NCBI GenBank assembly: GCA_016432265.1
Contig: CP066681.1
Coordinates: 2,196,342-2,260,341, forward strand
Source: Micavibrio aeruginosavorus
GTDB lineage: Bacteria; Pseudomonadota; Alphaproteobacteria; Micavibrionales; Micavibrionaceae
DNA: 64,000 nt
Reading direction: 5' to 3'
Part shown: in pieces, positions 18,038-27,695 of the stretch
Layout of the letters: the number at the start of each line of letters is the position of its first letter
Position numbering within the stretch: the stretch's first letter is position 1
The notes under the pieces: generated by a model
Databases searched by the model: none
What the model was told of the DNA's origin: nothing
What the model saw: only the letters and a program-made list of their open reading frames with translations
Made by a program: the position numbers and the translations under genes

Positions 18038-18136
18038 GTCACACCCTCAATTTATTTTGAGATTTTTATAGTCTCTTTATAGCGCAACATCCCGTATCGT
18101 TGCAAGAAAACCGCAACAATTTAGCATCGGAAGGGC

Positions 18137-18733
18137 TTACCCCTCCAATTTATAGGCCTGCAAATAAGACGGCAGATCAGGAGGCAACAGCCCTTTGCGA
18201 ATATTCAGGAACCTGACCTTTTCCGGCGAAAGTACGATAGGACCACTTGGGTAATAACTGGTGGCGCCCACAATCACCCCGTTCCGGTCAAATTTCTGAA
18301 TGGCAGGCTCATCCTTGGCGGGATTAATCACGTTATCATCTTTGTAATGAGCGATGGTCGACACCCAATCGTAATCGGGCGCAGCATAGCAAACACTTGC
18401 CGCCATGCCCTTGCCCGGATCATGGCGTTTGCCATCCTTGAAATGCATCAGCCATGTCAGCTTCCCATTCCGGTCGTAATGACGTTCGCCAGGAATAATA
18501 CCACCCGATTCCGTTTTGTAATCACTAATCACAGCGCCACGCCCCAGCATCGAATTGAAATAGGCTTCCTGCTCTTTTCCCCGCTCATGCGCATAAAGAG
18601 GTTCAGCCGCCAGATTGTAAAGCGCACGAGCATCCAGCTTCATGATGTATTTGGCGCTGCCTTGGCCAGCCAACTCATCTACGGTCAGAAGCACATATTG
18701 GGGTGCCATCGACTGTGCATTTGATTTTTTCAT
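18137..18733 (-). CDS. hypothetical protein, tandem paralogue A
   Basis: A 198-residue protein that is a clear paralogue of its upstream neighbour (18781-19395). Shared blocks include MKLDARALYNLAAEPL against LKLDAKTIYNIAAYPL, the Asp/Gly-rich RNGKLTWLMHFKDGKRHDP, the APDYDWVSTIAHYKD block and the C-terminal LNIRKGLLPPDLPSYL. The repeated Y/H-x-D-G-K turns resemble MORN-like hairpins, but too few are present to assign that family. AAAGGAG precedes the ATG. No signal peptide. Function unknown. Confidence 0.65.
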   Translation of the reverse strand: MKKSNAQSMAPQYVLLTVDELAGQGSAKYIMKLDARALYNLAAEPLYAHERGKEQEAYFNSMLGRGAVISDYKTESGGIIPGERHYDRNGKLTWLMHFKDGKRHDPGKGMAASVCYAAPDYDWVSTIAHYKDDNVINPAKDEPAIQKFDRNGVIVGATSYYPSGPIVLSPEKVRFLNIRKGLLPPDLPSYLQAYKLEG

Positions 18734-18780
18734 GATGAATCTCCTTTGGTGTCTTTTTTTAGGGGCGCGAAGACAGAAGC

Positions 18781-19395
18781 TTACGCTGCTGGTTTGATCA
18801 CATATTTTTGCATCGTCGGCGGCAACGCAGGCGCGATTAGTCCTTTGCGAGTATTCAAAGCGTTCAACTGCACTACGGTGAATTTTTCATTTCGCCCGCC
18901 GACAACACTTTCGGCATGAATGATGATCTCGCTCGTATCAGCAGTGAAACCACGCGAGCCAAAACTCTGGTAAGCGGGCTCCCCAACCGCCGGATCCTGC
19001 ATACAGCCATTCTGAAAGAAAGTCAGTGATTTGATTCTGGTATAATCAGGAGATGCAAAGCTCACAGAGGCCGCCTTGCCGGGCGCCGGATCCTGCTTCT
19101 TGCCATCCTGATAATGGCAATAGGCCAGTAGATGCCCACCCTCTTTGGCCAGTTCACGAATTGCTGGAATCCGTTCCCCGTCTTCATCCTCCAGATCATG
19201 CAGAATGGCACCCCTTTGCTGCAGTTCTTCAAAAAAAGCCTTCGTCCCCGGCTCTGTTGTCAGCGGATATGCGGCAATGTTGTAAATGGTCTTTGCATCC
19301 AGCTTCAGGATACATTCGCTTTCATATACGTGGTTCTGATTCCACGTAATACGCAGAAATTGCACGGGGGTTCCCCCCTGTTGAACGACGGTCAT
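18781..19395 (-). CDS. hypothetical protein, tandem paralogue B
   Basis: A 204-residue paralogue of the gene 47 bp downstream; both are co-directional and probably co-transcribed. Conserved blocks are LKLDAKTIYNIAAYPL, RGAILHDLEDEDGERIPAIR, YCHYQDGKKQDP, AASVSFASPDYTRIKSLTFF and LNTRKGLIAPALPP. The pair arose by tandem duplication and then diverged substantially, which suggests different partners or targets. CAGGAG precedes the ATG. Function unknown. Confidence 0.65.
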   Translation of the reverse strand: MTVVQQGGTPVQFLRITWNQNHVYESECILKLDAKTIYNIAAYPLTTEPGTKAFFEELQQRGAILHDLEDEDGERIPAIRELAKEGGHLLAYCHYQDGKKQDPAPGKAASVSFASPDYTRIKSLTFFQNGCMQDPAVGEPAYQSFGSRGFTADTSEIIIHAESVVGGRNEKFTVVQLNALNTRKGLIAPALPPTMQKYVIKPAA

Positions 19396-19482
19396 ATTCG
19401 TTTCTCCTGCTGAATATCTATAATCCAGAAACAGGCTTGCGCCTCTTTACATATAATTGTCAAATATATTTCAATTTTCCAT

Positions 19483-19510
19483 AAAAAAGCCCGCCATAAC
19501 AGCGGGCTTT
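19483..19510 (-). terminator. intrinsic terminator of acnA
   Basis: On the minus strand AAAGCCCGC (from 19510) pairs with GCGGGCTTT (to 19486) over a seven-base loop, and the T-run continues to 19483. It follows the acnA stop by about 30 bp. Confidence 0.85.
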
Positions 19511-19537
19511 CCTCCTCACACAATTCTTTTTACGGCT

Positions 19538-22246
19538 TTAAGCCACGGCAGCGCGGTTACCCTTGGCCGCCAGATCGCGCAGCACGTAGTGCATGATGCC
19601 CCCATGGGTGTAATAACCGATTTCATCCTGTGTATCGATGCGGCAGAGCGCCTTGATCGTCTCTTTGCTGCCATCCTTACGTGTGATGATAACATCGACG
19701 TCCATGCGCGGCTTGATACCCGCTTCAAGACCAATCACATCAAACTTCTCATCACCCGTCAGTTTCAGGCTCTGGCGGGTCATGCCGTTCTTGAAGACCA
19801 GAGGCAGCACGCCCATGCCAACGAGGTTCGAACGGTGAATACGTTCAAAACTTTCAGCCAGAACGGCTTTCACGCCCAGCAGGTATGTGCCCTTGGCCGC
19901 CCAGTCACGGCTTGAGCCTGTGCCATATTCCTTGCCGGCCACCACCATCAGCGGCGTGCCGTCAGAGATATATTTCATGCAGGCATCATAGATCGGCATT
20001 TCTTCACCACTCGGCAGGTATCTGGTGAAGCCGCCTTCCTTGCCGCCCAGCATTTCGTTCTTGATGCGGATATTGGCGAATGTGCCGCGCATCATGACTT
20101 CGTGATGGCCACGGCGCGCGCCGTAGGAGTTGAAGTCTTTGGCCTCCACGCCATGCGCCATCAGGTATTTGCCTGCGGGGCTATCTTTCTTGATGTTACC
20201 GGCCGGGGAAATATGGTCGGTCGTGATCGAGTCTCCAAACAGCGCAAGACAAGCGGCGCCCTTGATATCCTTCACCTTGCCCGGCATCTTCTGCATGCCG
20301 GTGAAGTAAGGCGGATTCGCCACATAGGTGGATTTTTGATCCCAGCCATAGGTTTCGCCGGAACCGCCTTTCACGGCCTGCCATTCTTTCGGGCCGAGAA
20401 AGACGTTGGCATAGCGCGATTTGAACATTTCCGGCGTCAGGGATTGTTCAACGGCTTTGCGTACTTCTTCGTTCGATGGCCAGATGTCTTTCAGATAAAC
20501 GGGCTTGCCGTCCTTGCCCGTACCCAGCGCCTCAGTCGTGATGTCGAGTTCCATGTTACCCAGCAACGCGTAAGCAACAACCAGCGGCGGCGACGCCAGA
20601 TAGTTGGCCTTCACATGCGGGCTGATGCGGCCTTCGAAGTTGCGGTTGCCCGAGAGCACGGCCGCCACGGTCAGATCGCCCGCCTCAACGGCCTTGCCAA
20701 TGGCTTCAGGCAGCGGGCCCGAGTTACCAATACAGGTGGTGCAACCATAACCGACAAGGTTGAATCCCATCGCATCCAGATGTGATGTCAGGCCCGCTTT
20801 ATCGAGGTAATCCGTCACAACCTGAGAACCCGGCGCCAGTGATGTCTTCACCCATGGCTTGGCTTTCAAGCCCTTCTCGTGCGCCTTCTTGGCGACGAGA
20901 CCGGCCGCAAGCATCACAGACGGATTCGATGTGTTGGTGCAGGATGTGATCGCCGCGATCACAACATCACCATGTTTCAGTTTGTAATCGGAGCCTTCGA
21001 CCGGCACTTCCTTGGCCGCAATGTTATTATCAGCGAGCAGTTTCTTGAACACACCAGCGGATTGGGAAAGCAGCACGCGATCCTGCGGGCGCTTGGGGCC
21101 TGCGAGGGATGGCTCGACCGTGCTGATATCCAGTTCCAGCGTATCGGTGAAAACGGGGTCGGCTGTGCTGGCATCGCGCCACATGCCTTGCGCCTTGGCG
21201 TATTCTTCAACCAGTTTCGCACGATGCGCGTCACGTCCTGTGAAGTTCAGGTAACGGATGGTTTCCTTATCAATCGGGAAGAAGCCGCATGTCGCGCCAT
21301 ATTCCGGCGCCATGTTGGCAATGGTCGCACGGTCAGCGAGCGAGAGGTTATCAAGGCCCGCGCCATAGAATTCAACGAACTTGTTCACCACGCCTTTTTT
21401 ACGCAGCATTTCGGTCACGGTCAGCACGAGGTCGGTCGCGGTGGTGCCCTCTTTGAGTTTGCCGGTCAATTTGAAACCGATCACTTCGGGGATCAGCATG
21501 GATACAGGCTGGCCCAGCATCGCGGCTTCGGCTTCGATACCACCCACACCCCAGCCGAGAACGGCCAGACCGTTCACCATCGTGGTGTGCGAATCCGTGC
21601 CCACCAGCGTATCCGGGTAAGCCACATTGCTGCCGCGCTCTTCGTCCTGCTCCACCCACACTGTTTGCGCCAGGTACTCAAGGTTCACCTGATGGCAGAT
21701 ACCCGTGCCCGGCGGCACCACGCGGAAATTCTTGAAAGCCTGCTGGCCCCAGCGCAGGAAGGCGTAGCGCTCGCCGTTGCGATCGAATTCAATCTCGACG
21801 TTCTCCTGAAAGGCGCTCTTGCTGCCGAAGGCATCGACCATCACCGAGTGGTCGATGACAAGATCGACGGCGGTCAGCGGGTTGATCTTCTGCGCGTTGC
21901 CACCCAAGCCCTTCATCGCTTCGCGCATCGCCGCCAGATCCACCACAGCCGGAACGCCTGTGAAATCCTGCATCAGCACGCGCGCGGGACGATACGCCAC
22001 CTCATGCTCGGTCTTGCCCTTGTTGGTCAGCCATGCGTGGCAGGCCTTCACATCGTCAACAGTCACTGAAACGTCATCCTCAAAACGCAGCAGGTTCTCC
22101 AGCAGCACTTTCATCGAGAACGGCAGACGGCTGATATCGCCGATATGCTTCGCCGCCTCCGGCAAACTGAAATAATCGTAAGACTTGCCATCGATCGTCA
22201 GGCTTTTGCGGGTTTTCAGGGTATCGTGTCCGGTGCGGGTGGTCAT
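19538..22246 (-). CDS. acnA: aconitate hydratase A
   Basis: A 902-residue monomeric aconitase of the AcnA/IRP type; it interconverts citrate and isocitrate in the TCA cycle. The three 4Fe-4S cysteines are in [11 protein letters not shown] (one) and [12 protein letters not shown] (two). [19 protein letters not shown] and the swivelling C-terminal domain with [12 protein letters not shown] are present. The ATG at 22246 was chosen over an upstream start because AAGAGG precedes it and the protein then matches the family N-terminus ([14 protein letters not shown]). Monocistronic, with its own terminator. Confidence 0.97.
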   Translation of the reverse strand: MTTRTGHDTLKTRKSLTIDGKSYDYFSLPEAAKHIGDISRLPFSMKVLLENLLRFEDDVSVTVDDVKACHAWLTNKGKTEHEVAYRPARVLMQDFTGVPAVVDLAAMREAMKGLGGNAQKINPLTAVDLVIDHSVMVDAFGSKSAFQENVEIEFDRNGERYAFLRWGQQAFKNFRVVPPGTGICHQVNLEYLAQTVWVEQDEERGSNVAYPDTLVGTDSHTTMVNGLAVLGWGVGGIEAEAAMLGQPVSMLIPEVIGFKLTGKLKEGTTATDLVLTVTEMLRKKGVVNKFVEFYGAGLDNLSLADRATIANMAPEYGATCGFFPIDKETIRYLNFTGRDAHRAKLVEEYAKAQGMWRDASTADPVFTDTLELDISTVEPSLAGPKRPQDRVLLSQSAGVFKKLLADNNIAAKEVPVEGSDYKLKHGDVVIAAITSCTNTSNPSVMLAAGLVAKKAHEKGLKAKPWVKTSLAPGSQVVTDYLDKAGLTSHLDAMGFNLVGYGCTTCIGNSGPLPEAIGKAVEAGDLTVAAVLSGNRNFEGRISPHVKANYLASPPLVVAYALLGNMELDITTEALGTGKDGKPVYLKDIWPSNEEVRKAVEQSLTPEMFKSRYANVFLGPKEWQAVKGGSGETYGWDQKSTYVANPPYFTGMQKMPGKVKDIKGAACLALFGDSITTDHISPAGNIKKDSPAGKYLMAHGVEAKDFNSYGARRGHHEVMMRGTFANIRIKNEMLGGKEGGFTRYLPSGEEMPIYDACMKYISDGTPLMVVAGKEYGTGSSRDWAAKGTYLLGVKAVLAESFERIHRSNLVGMGVLPLVFKNGMTRQSLKLTGDEKFDVIGLEAGIKPRMDVDVIITRKDGSKETIKALCRIDTQDEIGYYTHGGIMHYVLRDLAAKGNRAAVA

Positions 22247-22454
22247 GGTGTTGAACCTCTTGAAAAGGGCGGAAGGATTATAAAATCGAGCCATCACTCT
22301 AGATCGCGCGATCTAAAAAACCGTTAAGAGACTAGCACGCATAAACCGGCAGAAAAACAGGGAATCCGCGGAGTATGCCAGGTTTTTACCCTTGCGGTGT
22401 TTGACATATCCCCACCGGCATGCTTGTATCGCAAGACCCCTAGGGAACGAGAAC

Positions 22455-23159
22455 ATGAGTCCGCACCAAGACACAGACAAGCCCCCTCTTTCGCTCCGCC
22501 AGCGACTGGAAAGCTGGATCAGGGAAAAGGCGATTGATCCCATAAGCGCTCGAATGAAAAGCGCGGCGGCAGTCAACGATCCCCTGTCCTGGGATGACAT
22601 GAAAATGATGACCCTCTTCGGCGTCGGCTTAGTCGCTGTAGGCAGCCTTGTGGCGGGTGCGATGGCAGGGTGGGCGCTCTTGCCGGCGATCGGCGGATGG
22701 GCCGGTGCGCAACTGGCGATGGCGGCGGTGGCCGGCACGGCGCTAACGACAGGAAGCTTTCTTGGATTGAATGCCGCCGGATGGCTCGGGGGCCTTGCGG
22801 GCCTGGCCGCAGGAGCAGCGGCATCGATGGTGCCGCTATCGCGCAAAACCACGCGCAACAGCGAATACAGCATACAATCGATCTTGACTCCCGGCATAGA
22901 TCGCAAAATCGACCAAACCTCTGACGGCAAGCTGATCATTGACCCTGCGGATCTGCCGCACACGAAACAAAAAGTCAGCGAAGTGATCAAGACCTACCGG
23001 CTGGGCGAAAGCATTTCCGATACCGCCGGGATCACCGCCGCCCTCGCTGGCGCTTTCGCAGGAGCCGCGCTGGGGATGACGGCCGCCGGACTGATCAAGG
23101 CCGCCGAGGCCCGGCAGTTCATTTACAACGCAGGCCGCAAACCAACCCCCCCATCCTAG
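22455..23159 (+). CDS. hypothetical membrane protein with glycine-zipper-like segments
   Basis: A 234-residue protein. After a charged N-terminus (about 1-50), two or three hydrophobic Gly/Ala-rich helices follow (about 52-75, 80-120), then a soluble stretch and a last Gly/Ala-rich helix (about 190-218, ALAGAFAGAALGMTAAGL). The repeated small residues resemble glycine-zipper membrane proteins. AGGGAACGAG precedes the ATG. It diverges from acnA. Function unknown. Confidence 0.6.
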   Translation: MSPHQDTDKPPLSLRQRLESWIREKAIDPISARMKSAAAVNDPLSWDDMKMMTLFGVGLVAVGSLVAGAMAGWALLPAIGGWAGAQLAMAAVAGTALTTGSFLGLNAAGWLGGLAGLAAGAAASMVPLSRKTTRNSEYSIQSILTPGIDRKIDQTSDGKLIIDPADLPHTKQKVSEVIKTYRLGESISDTAGITAALAGAFAGAALGMTAAGLIKAAEARQFIYNAGRKPTPPS

Positions 23160-23238
23160 GGCGTTGTGGAATTAAGCGACTCACCCCCTCTGCGGGGGCA
23201 AAAAAGAGAGTGTTGATCGGATTTAAAGGCGCAGCGCT

Positions 23239-23715
23239 CTAATCCGGCTTATGCGTCGGCTCAGGCGCGGCCGACAAGGCAGGAAGAGGCTTATCCGGCA
23301 TAGATTCGAACATCTTCGCCGCTTTTTCATACGCAGACGGAATCGTCATGACAAACCAGTTGGCGAACGTCTCGTGACTGAAATATTTGTGCGGCGCCGG
23401 TCTGAAAATCGCCTCATCCATCAACTGAATCCTGCTCTTCTGCCTCTCATCTATCGCTATAAGCGAGCTTTGCTGATTCATGCCCTTGCGCGCCGCGAGC
23501 ACCTTTAACGCGGCATCCTGATCGTCGATATATTCCTGCAATGAATCATAAGCCTGCCGGAAAACCTCCAGATATTGATCCACGGCCCCGCACATGTTCT
23601 GATAGCTTTTCTGGGTCGGGTTCTTAACTGCAAAGTAGAAAAAACCGATGTTTTGCGCCCATGACAGACGAATCTTCAACTGGTCTTTTATGCCTTGATC
23701 CACATCCGGTTTCAT
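23239..23715 (-). CDS. hypothetical protein
   Basis: A 158-residue soluble, largely helical protein with aromatic-rich surface segments (ETFANWFVMTIPSAYEKAAK) and a Pro-rich C-terminus. No family recognised. A very strong ribosome site, AAGGGGGG, lies before the ATG. It is co-directional with the 278-residue gene upstream. Confidence 0.6.
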   Translation of the reverse strand: MKPDVDQGIKDQLKIRLSWAQNIGFFYFAVKNPTQKSYQNMCGAVDQYLEVFRQAYDSLQEYIDDQDAALKVLAARKGMNQQSSLIAIDERQKSRIQLMDEAIFRPAPHKYFSHETFANWFVMTIPSAYEKAAKMFESMPDKPLPALSAAPEPTHKPD

Positions 23716-23772
23716 TTTTACCCCCCTTGCAAGGTGACACTATAGGCTGAAAAAGAAGGCCCCATCAATCAT

Positions 23773-24609
23773 CTATGATGCATTGTAACCTCTCATGCGA
23801 CGCTCGTAGCGGCAACTAATATCATCAAGCTTGCTATTATAGGCCACCGAATGATGCCGCCACGATACGGATAAAAACCCCTTTTCCTTAGCCGACTGGC
23901 ATACATCATTCAACGCGGATAGCGCCTGATGATGCTCACCTCTGCCGGCAGCGGCAAACACATCCCGCAGCGCCCGCCTTATGGGCAGGAACAGCATGGA
24001 CTGATCGGGGGCCGACATCGTTTCCAGTCGCGAATCAGGCGGTTGTGGCTGGATCACGCCGCAACGTTCCTGCCAGGCCCGTTGTTCACGGCGCGCCTGC
24101 CAAACCGCCGCAGACCTTTGCTCGACCGCCCCGAAATCACCCACCACCGGATACCCCGCCGGAAACGCTTCCGAGTAAACAGGCAATAAAGCTGTATTGT
24201 TGATACCGGCATCGCTGTAATCCAGTCCCGTACGCTCCAGTTGCTGCCTCAGGTAAGCTTCATCCTGAAATAGCTGCGGCAGCAGCGCATCGCGGCCAGG
24301 GTTGGACATGTCCGATACATAAGACGACTGAAACCGCACGCCGGGAAAAATCTCCACCGCCGCCGCCTCATTCGAAAAGGATATCAGGGGCTGCAGGACA
24401 TGCGGATCGGCAGGCAGTATTTTGCGAATCGCCCGCACCCGCAAGACCAGCGCATGCATGTTGGAAAATACTGCAGGGCCACTATCGGCACTCGGGAAAA
24501 ACTCACCCTTTGCAGGAAGCGGCCAGCGCAGGCGCTTAAGAACCGCCACCGTCAGGCGGGAAGCCTCCGGCCCCAGTTCGTCATCCAGTTTTTCCAGTAA
24601 ACCCGTCAT
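23773..24609 (-). CDS. hypothetical protein
   Basis: A 278-residue soluble protein, mostly helical, with no signal peptide. No family recognised. It has Leu/Arg-rich helices near the N-terminus (VLKRLRWPLP, LVLRVRAIRKILP) and a C-terminus ending in basic residues. GGTGAG precedes the ATG. Probably co-transcribed with the next gene downstream (57 bp). Function unknown. Confidence 0.6.
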   Translation of the reverse strand: MTGLLEKLDDELGPEASRLTVAVLKRLRWPLPAKGEFFPSADSGPAVFSNMHALVLRVRAIRKILPADPHVLQPLISFSNEAAAVEIFPGVRFQSSYVSDMSNPGRDALLPQLFQDEAYLRQQLERTGLDYSDAGINNTALLPVYSEAFPAGYPVVGDFGAVEQRSAAVWQARREQRAWQERCGVIQPQPPDSRLETMSAPDQSMLFLPIRRALRDVFAAAGRGEHHQALSALNDVCQSAKEKGFLSVSWRHHSVAYNSKLDDISCRYERRMRGYNAS

Positions 24610-24750
24610 TTTCTCACCATAAATTGGTTATGACAATACAGAAGGGCTGCAGGGGAGTCAAGAAGCAATGGATATAAATATTAAACAGAATCAATACGTT
24701 GCATGGATGCGACGGCGGCATATTAGAAAATCCATAAAATCTGTCCTAAT

Positions 24751-24785
24751 TTGGCACTTTTTTGACATAATTCTATACCACCATA
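24751..24785 (+). promoter_or_regulatory. sigma-70-type promoter of the candidate small RNA
   Basis: TTGGCA (24751-24756) is followed after exactly 17 bp by TATACC (24774-24779). A second, overlapping pair is TTGACA (24762-24767) with TAAAAA at 24784. Either gives a start just upstream of the small RNA; no gene other than that RNA lies downstream on this strand before the terminator. Confidence 0.55.
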
Positions 24786-24868
24786 AAAAGATGGAATTCA
24801 CCTCCTTCGGTTGTTCCTCCAGAATTTCAGCAATCTTTCTGGCCCCCTTGAGCGGGGGCCTTTCTTTT
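24786..24868 (+). ncRNA. candidate trans-acting small RNA with anti-Shine-Dalgarno motifs
   Basis: About 80 nt between a promoter and an intrinsic terminator, with no reading frame of its own. The 5' part carries two CU-rich motifs complementary to ribosome binding sites, CACCTCCTTC (24799-24808) and TTCCTCC (24814-24820), predicted to be unpaired between AATTC and GAATT. A hairpin CCAGAA/TTCTGG (24819-24842) follows, then the terminator stem. This architecture matches alphaproteobacterial sRNAs that bind mRNA Shine-Dalgarno regions (for example the CCUCCUCCC class), but the sequence itself is not one I recognise. Confidence 0.5.
24841..24868 (+). terminator. intrinsic terminator of the candidate sRNA
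   Basis: GGCCCCC (24841-24847) pairs with GGGGGCC (24854-24860) over a six-base loop, followed by TTTCTTTT. The T-run is only on the plus strand, so it does not serve the minus-strand gene ending at 24881. Confidence 0.8.
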
Positions 24869-24880
24869 CAGGATAAAGCC

Positions 24881-25645
24881 TCAAAATGGCTTGTTGATAT
24901 CAAACGCCGGCTCTTCTTCAGACGCCGCGGGATCGCTGACACCCTCCTGCGTGGCGCAGGCCAGCGTCAAGCTGTTATATTCGCCGACGCTGTCGATCTC
25001 GCGCTGACGGAAACTCCGTTCGCGCATCATGCTATCGATCGTCGAACGCAAGACGCCCGTCACGTTGTAAGTCAGTTCTTCTTCAGCCTCCTTACGCAGG
25101 CTGGCAGGTACAGGGCCAACGGCAAAATCTGCGGGCTGCGGGAAAGCAAAACCGGCATTGCGGCGAATGATATCGCGATAATCTTCAACCAGACGGCGAT
25201 CGGCCTCGATATGCTTCATTTCATGCTCAAGGTATTGCTTGTATTCGCAAGGCAAGGTCTTCAGTTCTTTGGCCATGTAAATCACCGGCTCTATGTGGAT
25301 AGCCACCTCTATACCGCTGATGTAGACACATACCTGCTTGTCCGGCGACATCGTACGCCTGAACGACAGGCTGTGCCTGACTCTCATCCTCCCCGCGCTC
25401 AGGGCGTTCACCGTAATATCATAAATCGCGAGCATCGGAATGCCGTTATTGCCGGGAAAACGGCCCAGTTCCTCACGGGAGAATTTATAATCGAAACGCG
25501 GCTCATCCTCTGATACGACAATTTCAATTGCCGGCGCTTCGCCCGGCGCGCATGCCTCTGCCGCCAAAACAGGGAGGGGAAACACAAGCGGCCCCAACGC
25601 TGCAAACGCGCCGATCGCCGCAAACCTTACCCGGCGCAGCAGCAC
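24881..25645 (-). CDS. exported putative zinc metalloprotease (HEMKH), paralogue B
   Basis: A 254-residue protein with a signal peptide (hydrophobic residues about 8-28, cleavage near PVLAA-EAC). HEMKH at residues 141-145 is an HExxH zinc motif, followed by IEADRRLVEDY. Cysteines flank it at CVYIS and LPCEY. It shares this whole block and the later EIDSVGEYNSL segment with the gene immediately upstream (25646-26368), so they are paralogues. The start is a GTG directly after that gene's TAA, with AGGA upstream, so they are one operon. Substrate unknown; proteolysis is inferred from the motif. Confidence 0.65.
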   Translation of the reverse strand: MLLRRVRFAAIGAFAALGPLVFPLPVLAAEACAPGEAPAIEIVVSEDEPRFDYKFSREELGRFPGNNGIPMLAIYDITVNALSAGRMRVRHSLSFRRTMSPDKQVCVYISGIEVAIHIEPVIYMAKELKTLPCEYKQYLEHEMKHIEADRRLVEDYRDIIRRNAGFAFPQPADFAVGPVPASLRKEAEEELTYNVTGVLRSTIDSMMRERSFRQREIDSVGEYNSLTLACATQEGVSDPAASEEEPAFDINKPF

Positions 25646-26368
25646 TTAACGCAGCTTCCTGACAACATCTTTGCAGACCTTGCTGACCTGTTCGTATTCT
25701 TCGAGGCTGTCAACCTGCGCCTGTCTTTGTCGCATTTCCTTGTCCAGAGCCAGTTGCTGCGAATTGATGGCGCTCTGAATATGCTCCATCAGACGATCCT
25801 GCTGCGCATTCATTTCATTGATATTGAAAGGCCCCAGCGCCCCGGCCTGATTCACCGCCGCCTTGACCGCCTGGCCGATCTGGTTGGCATATTTATTCAT
25901 AACCTCCCTATCGACGCTTACGTGCTTCAACTCGTGCTTGATGATGGCCGACTTGCAGGGCTCCTTCTGAAATTCCTTGGCAATCGAAATCACCGGATTG
26001 AGATCGATATTGACTTCGATCGTATCGTACCAGATACACCCCACTTTCAACCCGGGATAGGTCAGGGTTCCCATTTTGACGTTACTGCGCATCTTGGGCG
26101 CATCGGATCGCAGCCCGCCCGTAGTGGTGTCGATACTCGCGGCATACGGATTGACCGTATTCGACCCCTGCTGCGTCAACTGCCTGGTAGTCTTGGAATA
26201 ATCGTATTTAATCTCCGCCGTCTTGGGCAATATCTGGATCATCGGCGATTTCGGCACTGTGCATGTCACCTCGCCAGCGCTACGCGGGGACTTGGCCTCG
26301 GCGGCCCCGGTCGCCAGTCCCAGCGCCAGCACTCCGGCCAGCAACGACATCCTTAAAATTCCCGGCAT
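25646..26368 (-). CDS. exported putative zinc metalloprotease (HELKH), paralogue A
   Basis: A 240-residue protein with a signal peptide (residues 1-25, cleavage near GAAEA-KSP). HELKH at residues 145-149 is an HExxH motif, and the following VSVDREVMNKY carries an Asp/Glu-rich helix as in its paralogue. The preceding block (CIWYDTIEVNIDLNPVISIA, then EPC) aligns with CVYISGIEVAIHIEPVIYMA in the neighbour. It resembles predicted secreted Zn-dependent proteases (DUF922-like) in layout, but I cannot assign it firmly. GAGGG precedes the ATG. It diverges from yggT. Confidence 0.65.
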   Translation of the reverse strand: MPGILRMSLLAGVLALGLATGAAEAKSPRSAGEVTCTVPKSPMIQILPKTAEIKYDYSKTTRQLTQQGSNTVNPYAASIDTTTGGLRSDAPKMRSNVKMGTLTYPGLKVGCIWYDTIEVNIDLNPVISIAKEFQKEPCKSAIIKHELKHVSVDREVMNKYANQIGQAVKAAVNQAGALGPFNINEMNAQQDRLMEHIQSAINSQQLALDKEMRQRQAQVDSLEEYEQVSKVCKDVVRKLR

Positions 26369-26453
26369 ATTTTGAATATCCCTCTGTTTCTGGTGATATT
26401 TTCAGTTATGATGAGCCTGCCTGCTCTTCCATTTTTTTTCAAGGGATCACGTC

Positions 26454-26753
26454 ATGAGCTTTATCGGCCAGCTTCTGCATTTCGCGCTCCAGGTCTATTT
26501 CTATATTATTATCGCCGGGGTGATTATCAGCTGGTTAATCCACTTCGACGTGCTCAACGCCAAGAACCCTCAGGCGCAAAACCTGATCAACCTGCTGAAC
26601 CGGGCGACCGAGCCGGTCTATAAGCCCTTGCGTAAATATATCCCGGCCATCGGCGGGATCGATATTACCCCGATTATCGTCATTTTCGGGATCGTCATGC
26701 TGCAAGAGCTGGTGATCCGCCTCTTCATCATCAACCCCTATCGCTTCATGTAA
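26454..26753 (+). CDS. yggT: YggT family membrane protein
   Basis: A 99-residue inner-membrane protein with two hydrophobic segments (about 8-28 and 70-92) either side of a conserved polar stretch ([20 protein letters not shown]). This matches the YggT family, implicated in osmotic tolerance and cell division or shape. AAGGGATCACGTC precedes the ATG. folD follows after 5 bp, so they form an operon. Confidence 0.88.
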   Translation: MSFIGQLLHFALQVYFYIIIAGVIISWLIHFDVLNAKNPQAQNLINLLNRATEPVYKPLRKYIPAIGGIDITPIIVIFGIVMLQELVIRLFIINPYRFM

Positions 26754-26758
26754 TTGTA

Positions 26759-27601
26759 ATGGCCGTGATCATTGATGGTAAAGCCGCCGCCGAACGCCTG
26801 AAAACCCGGATTGCCGGCGAAGTCGCCGCCTTGCGCCAGCAAGGAAGAGCGGTGGGATTGGCGGTCATTCTGGTCGGGGACGACCCCGCCAGCCACATTT
26901 ATGTCCGCAACAAGATCGCGGCTTGTGAAAAAACCGGAATTACCAGTACCGAACGCCGCCTGCCTGCCGCCGTCGGTACCGATGAGCTGAAGCGTGTGAT
27001 CGAAGACCTCAATCGCGACCCCGCCATACACGGCATCCTGCTGCAATTGCCGCTGCCCGGCCATCTCGATGAAAACGAGATGATTCTGGCGATTTCGCCT
27101 GACAAGGACGTCGACGGTCTGCACCCCGTCAATGCCGGGCGCCTGATGGCCGGTTTGCCCGGCATGGTGCCCTGCACGCCGCAGGGATCCTTGATGCTGA
27201 TACAAGACGTGCGGCCCGACCTGAGAGGACTGCATGCGGTTGTCATCGGGCGATCGTTGCTCTTCGGAAAACCAATGGCGCAATTGCTGCTCGGCGCCGA
27301 CTGCACAGTTACCCAGTGCCACTCCAAAACGCGGGACTTGCCCGCCTTCTGCCGTCAGGCCGACATTCTGGTTGCGGCCGTGGGTCGTCCGCAGATGGTC
27401 AAGGCCGACTGGGTCAAACCCGGCGCGACCGTAATCGATGTCGGAATCAACCGCATCGCCGAAAAGAAAGTCGTGGGAGACGTTGATTTCGAATCCGTCA
27501 GCGCCGTGGCCGGAGCCATCACCCCGGTGCCGGGCGGGGTTGGGCCGATGACGATAGCCTGTCTGCTGGCCAACACGCTCAAAGCCGCAAAATCAGATTA
27601 A
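26759..27601 (+). CDS. folD: methylenetetrahydrofolate dehydrogenase/cyclohydrolase
   Basis: A 280-residue FolD that converts 5,10-methylene-THF to 10-formyl-THF, supplying purH elsewhere in this window. Visible are SHIYVRNK (active-site Tyr and Lys), [28 protein letters not shown], the NADP loop [12 protein letters not shown] (usually GRSxxVGxP; Val is replaced by Phe) and the C-terminal [16 protein letters not shown]. It follows yggT by 5 bp. Confidence 0.96.
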   Translation: MAVIIDGKAAAERLKTRIAGEVAALRQQGRAVGLAVILVGDDPASHIYVRNKIAACEKTGITSTERRLPAAVGTDELKRVIEDLNRDPAIHGILLQLPLPGHLDENEMILAISPDKDVDGLHPVNAGRLMAGLPGMVPCTPQGSLMLIQDVRPDLRGLHAVVIGRSLLFGKPMAQLLLGADCTVTQCHSKTRDLPAFCRQADILVAAVGRPQMVKADWVKPGATVIDVGINRIAEKKVVGDVDFESVSAVAGAITPVPGGVGPMTIACLLANTLKAAKSD

Positions 27602-27695
27602 CAAGCTGATTCACAAGAATATTTCATTGTTCTTTGCCAAGCCGCACCATTTCGCCTATGCTGTGCGGAATAATAAAAATATCAGGGATCAAGGC

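Noticed and set aside
20879..22069. 396-codon open frame on the plus strand
   Set aside because: It lies wholly antisense to acnA, is His/Arg/Gly-rich as expected of a shadow frame and matches no family.
23184..23198. CCCCC/GGGGG hairpin as terminator of the 234-residue gene
   Set aside because: An A-run, not a T-run, follows on the plus strand.
24668..25513. 281-codon plus-strand frame over the sRNA region
   Set aside because: Mostly antisense to the HEMKH protease gene, and the terminator at 24841-24868 would end its transcript early.
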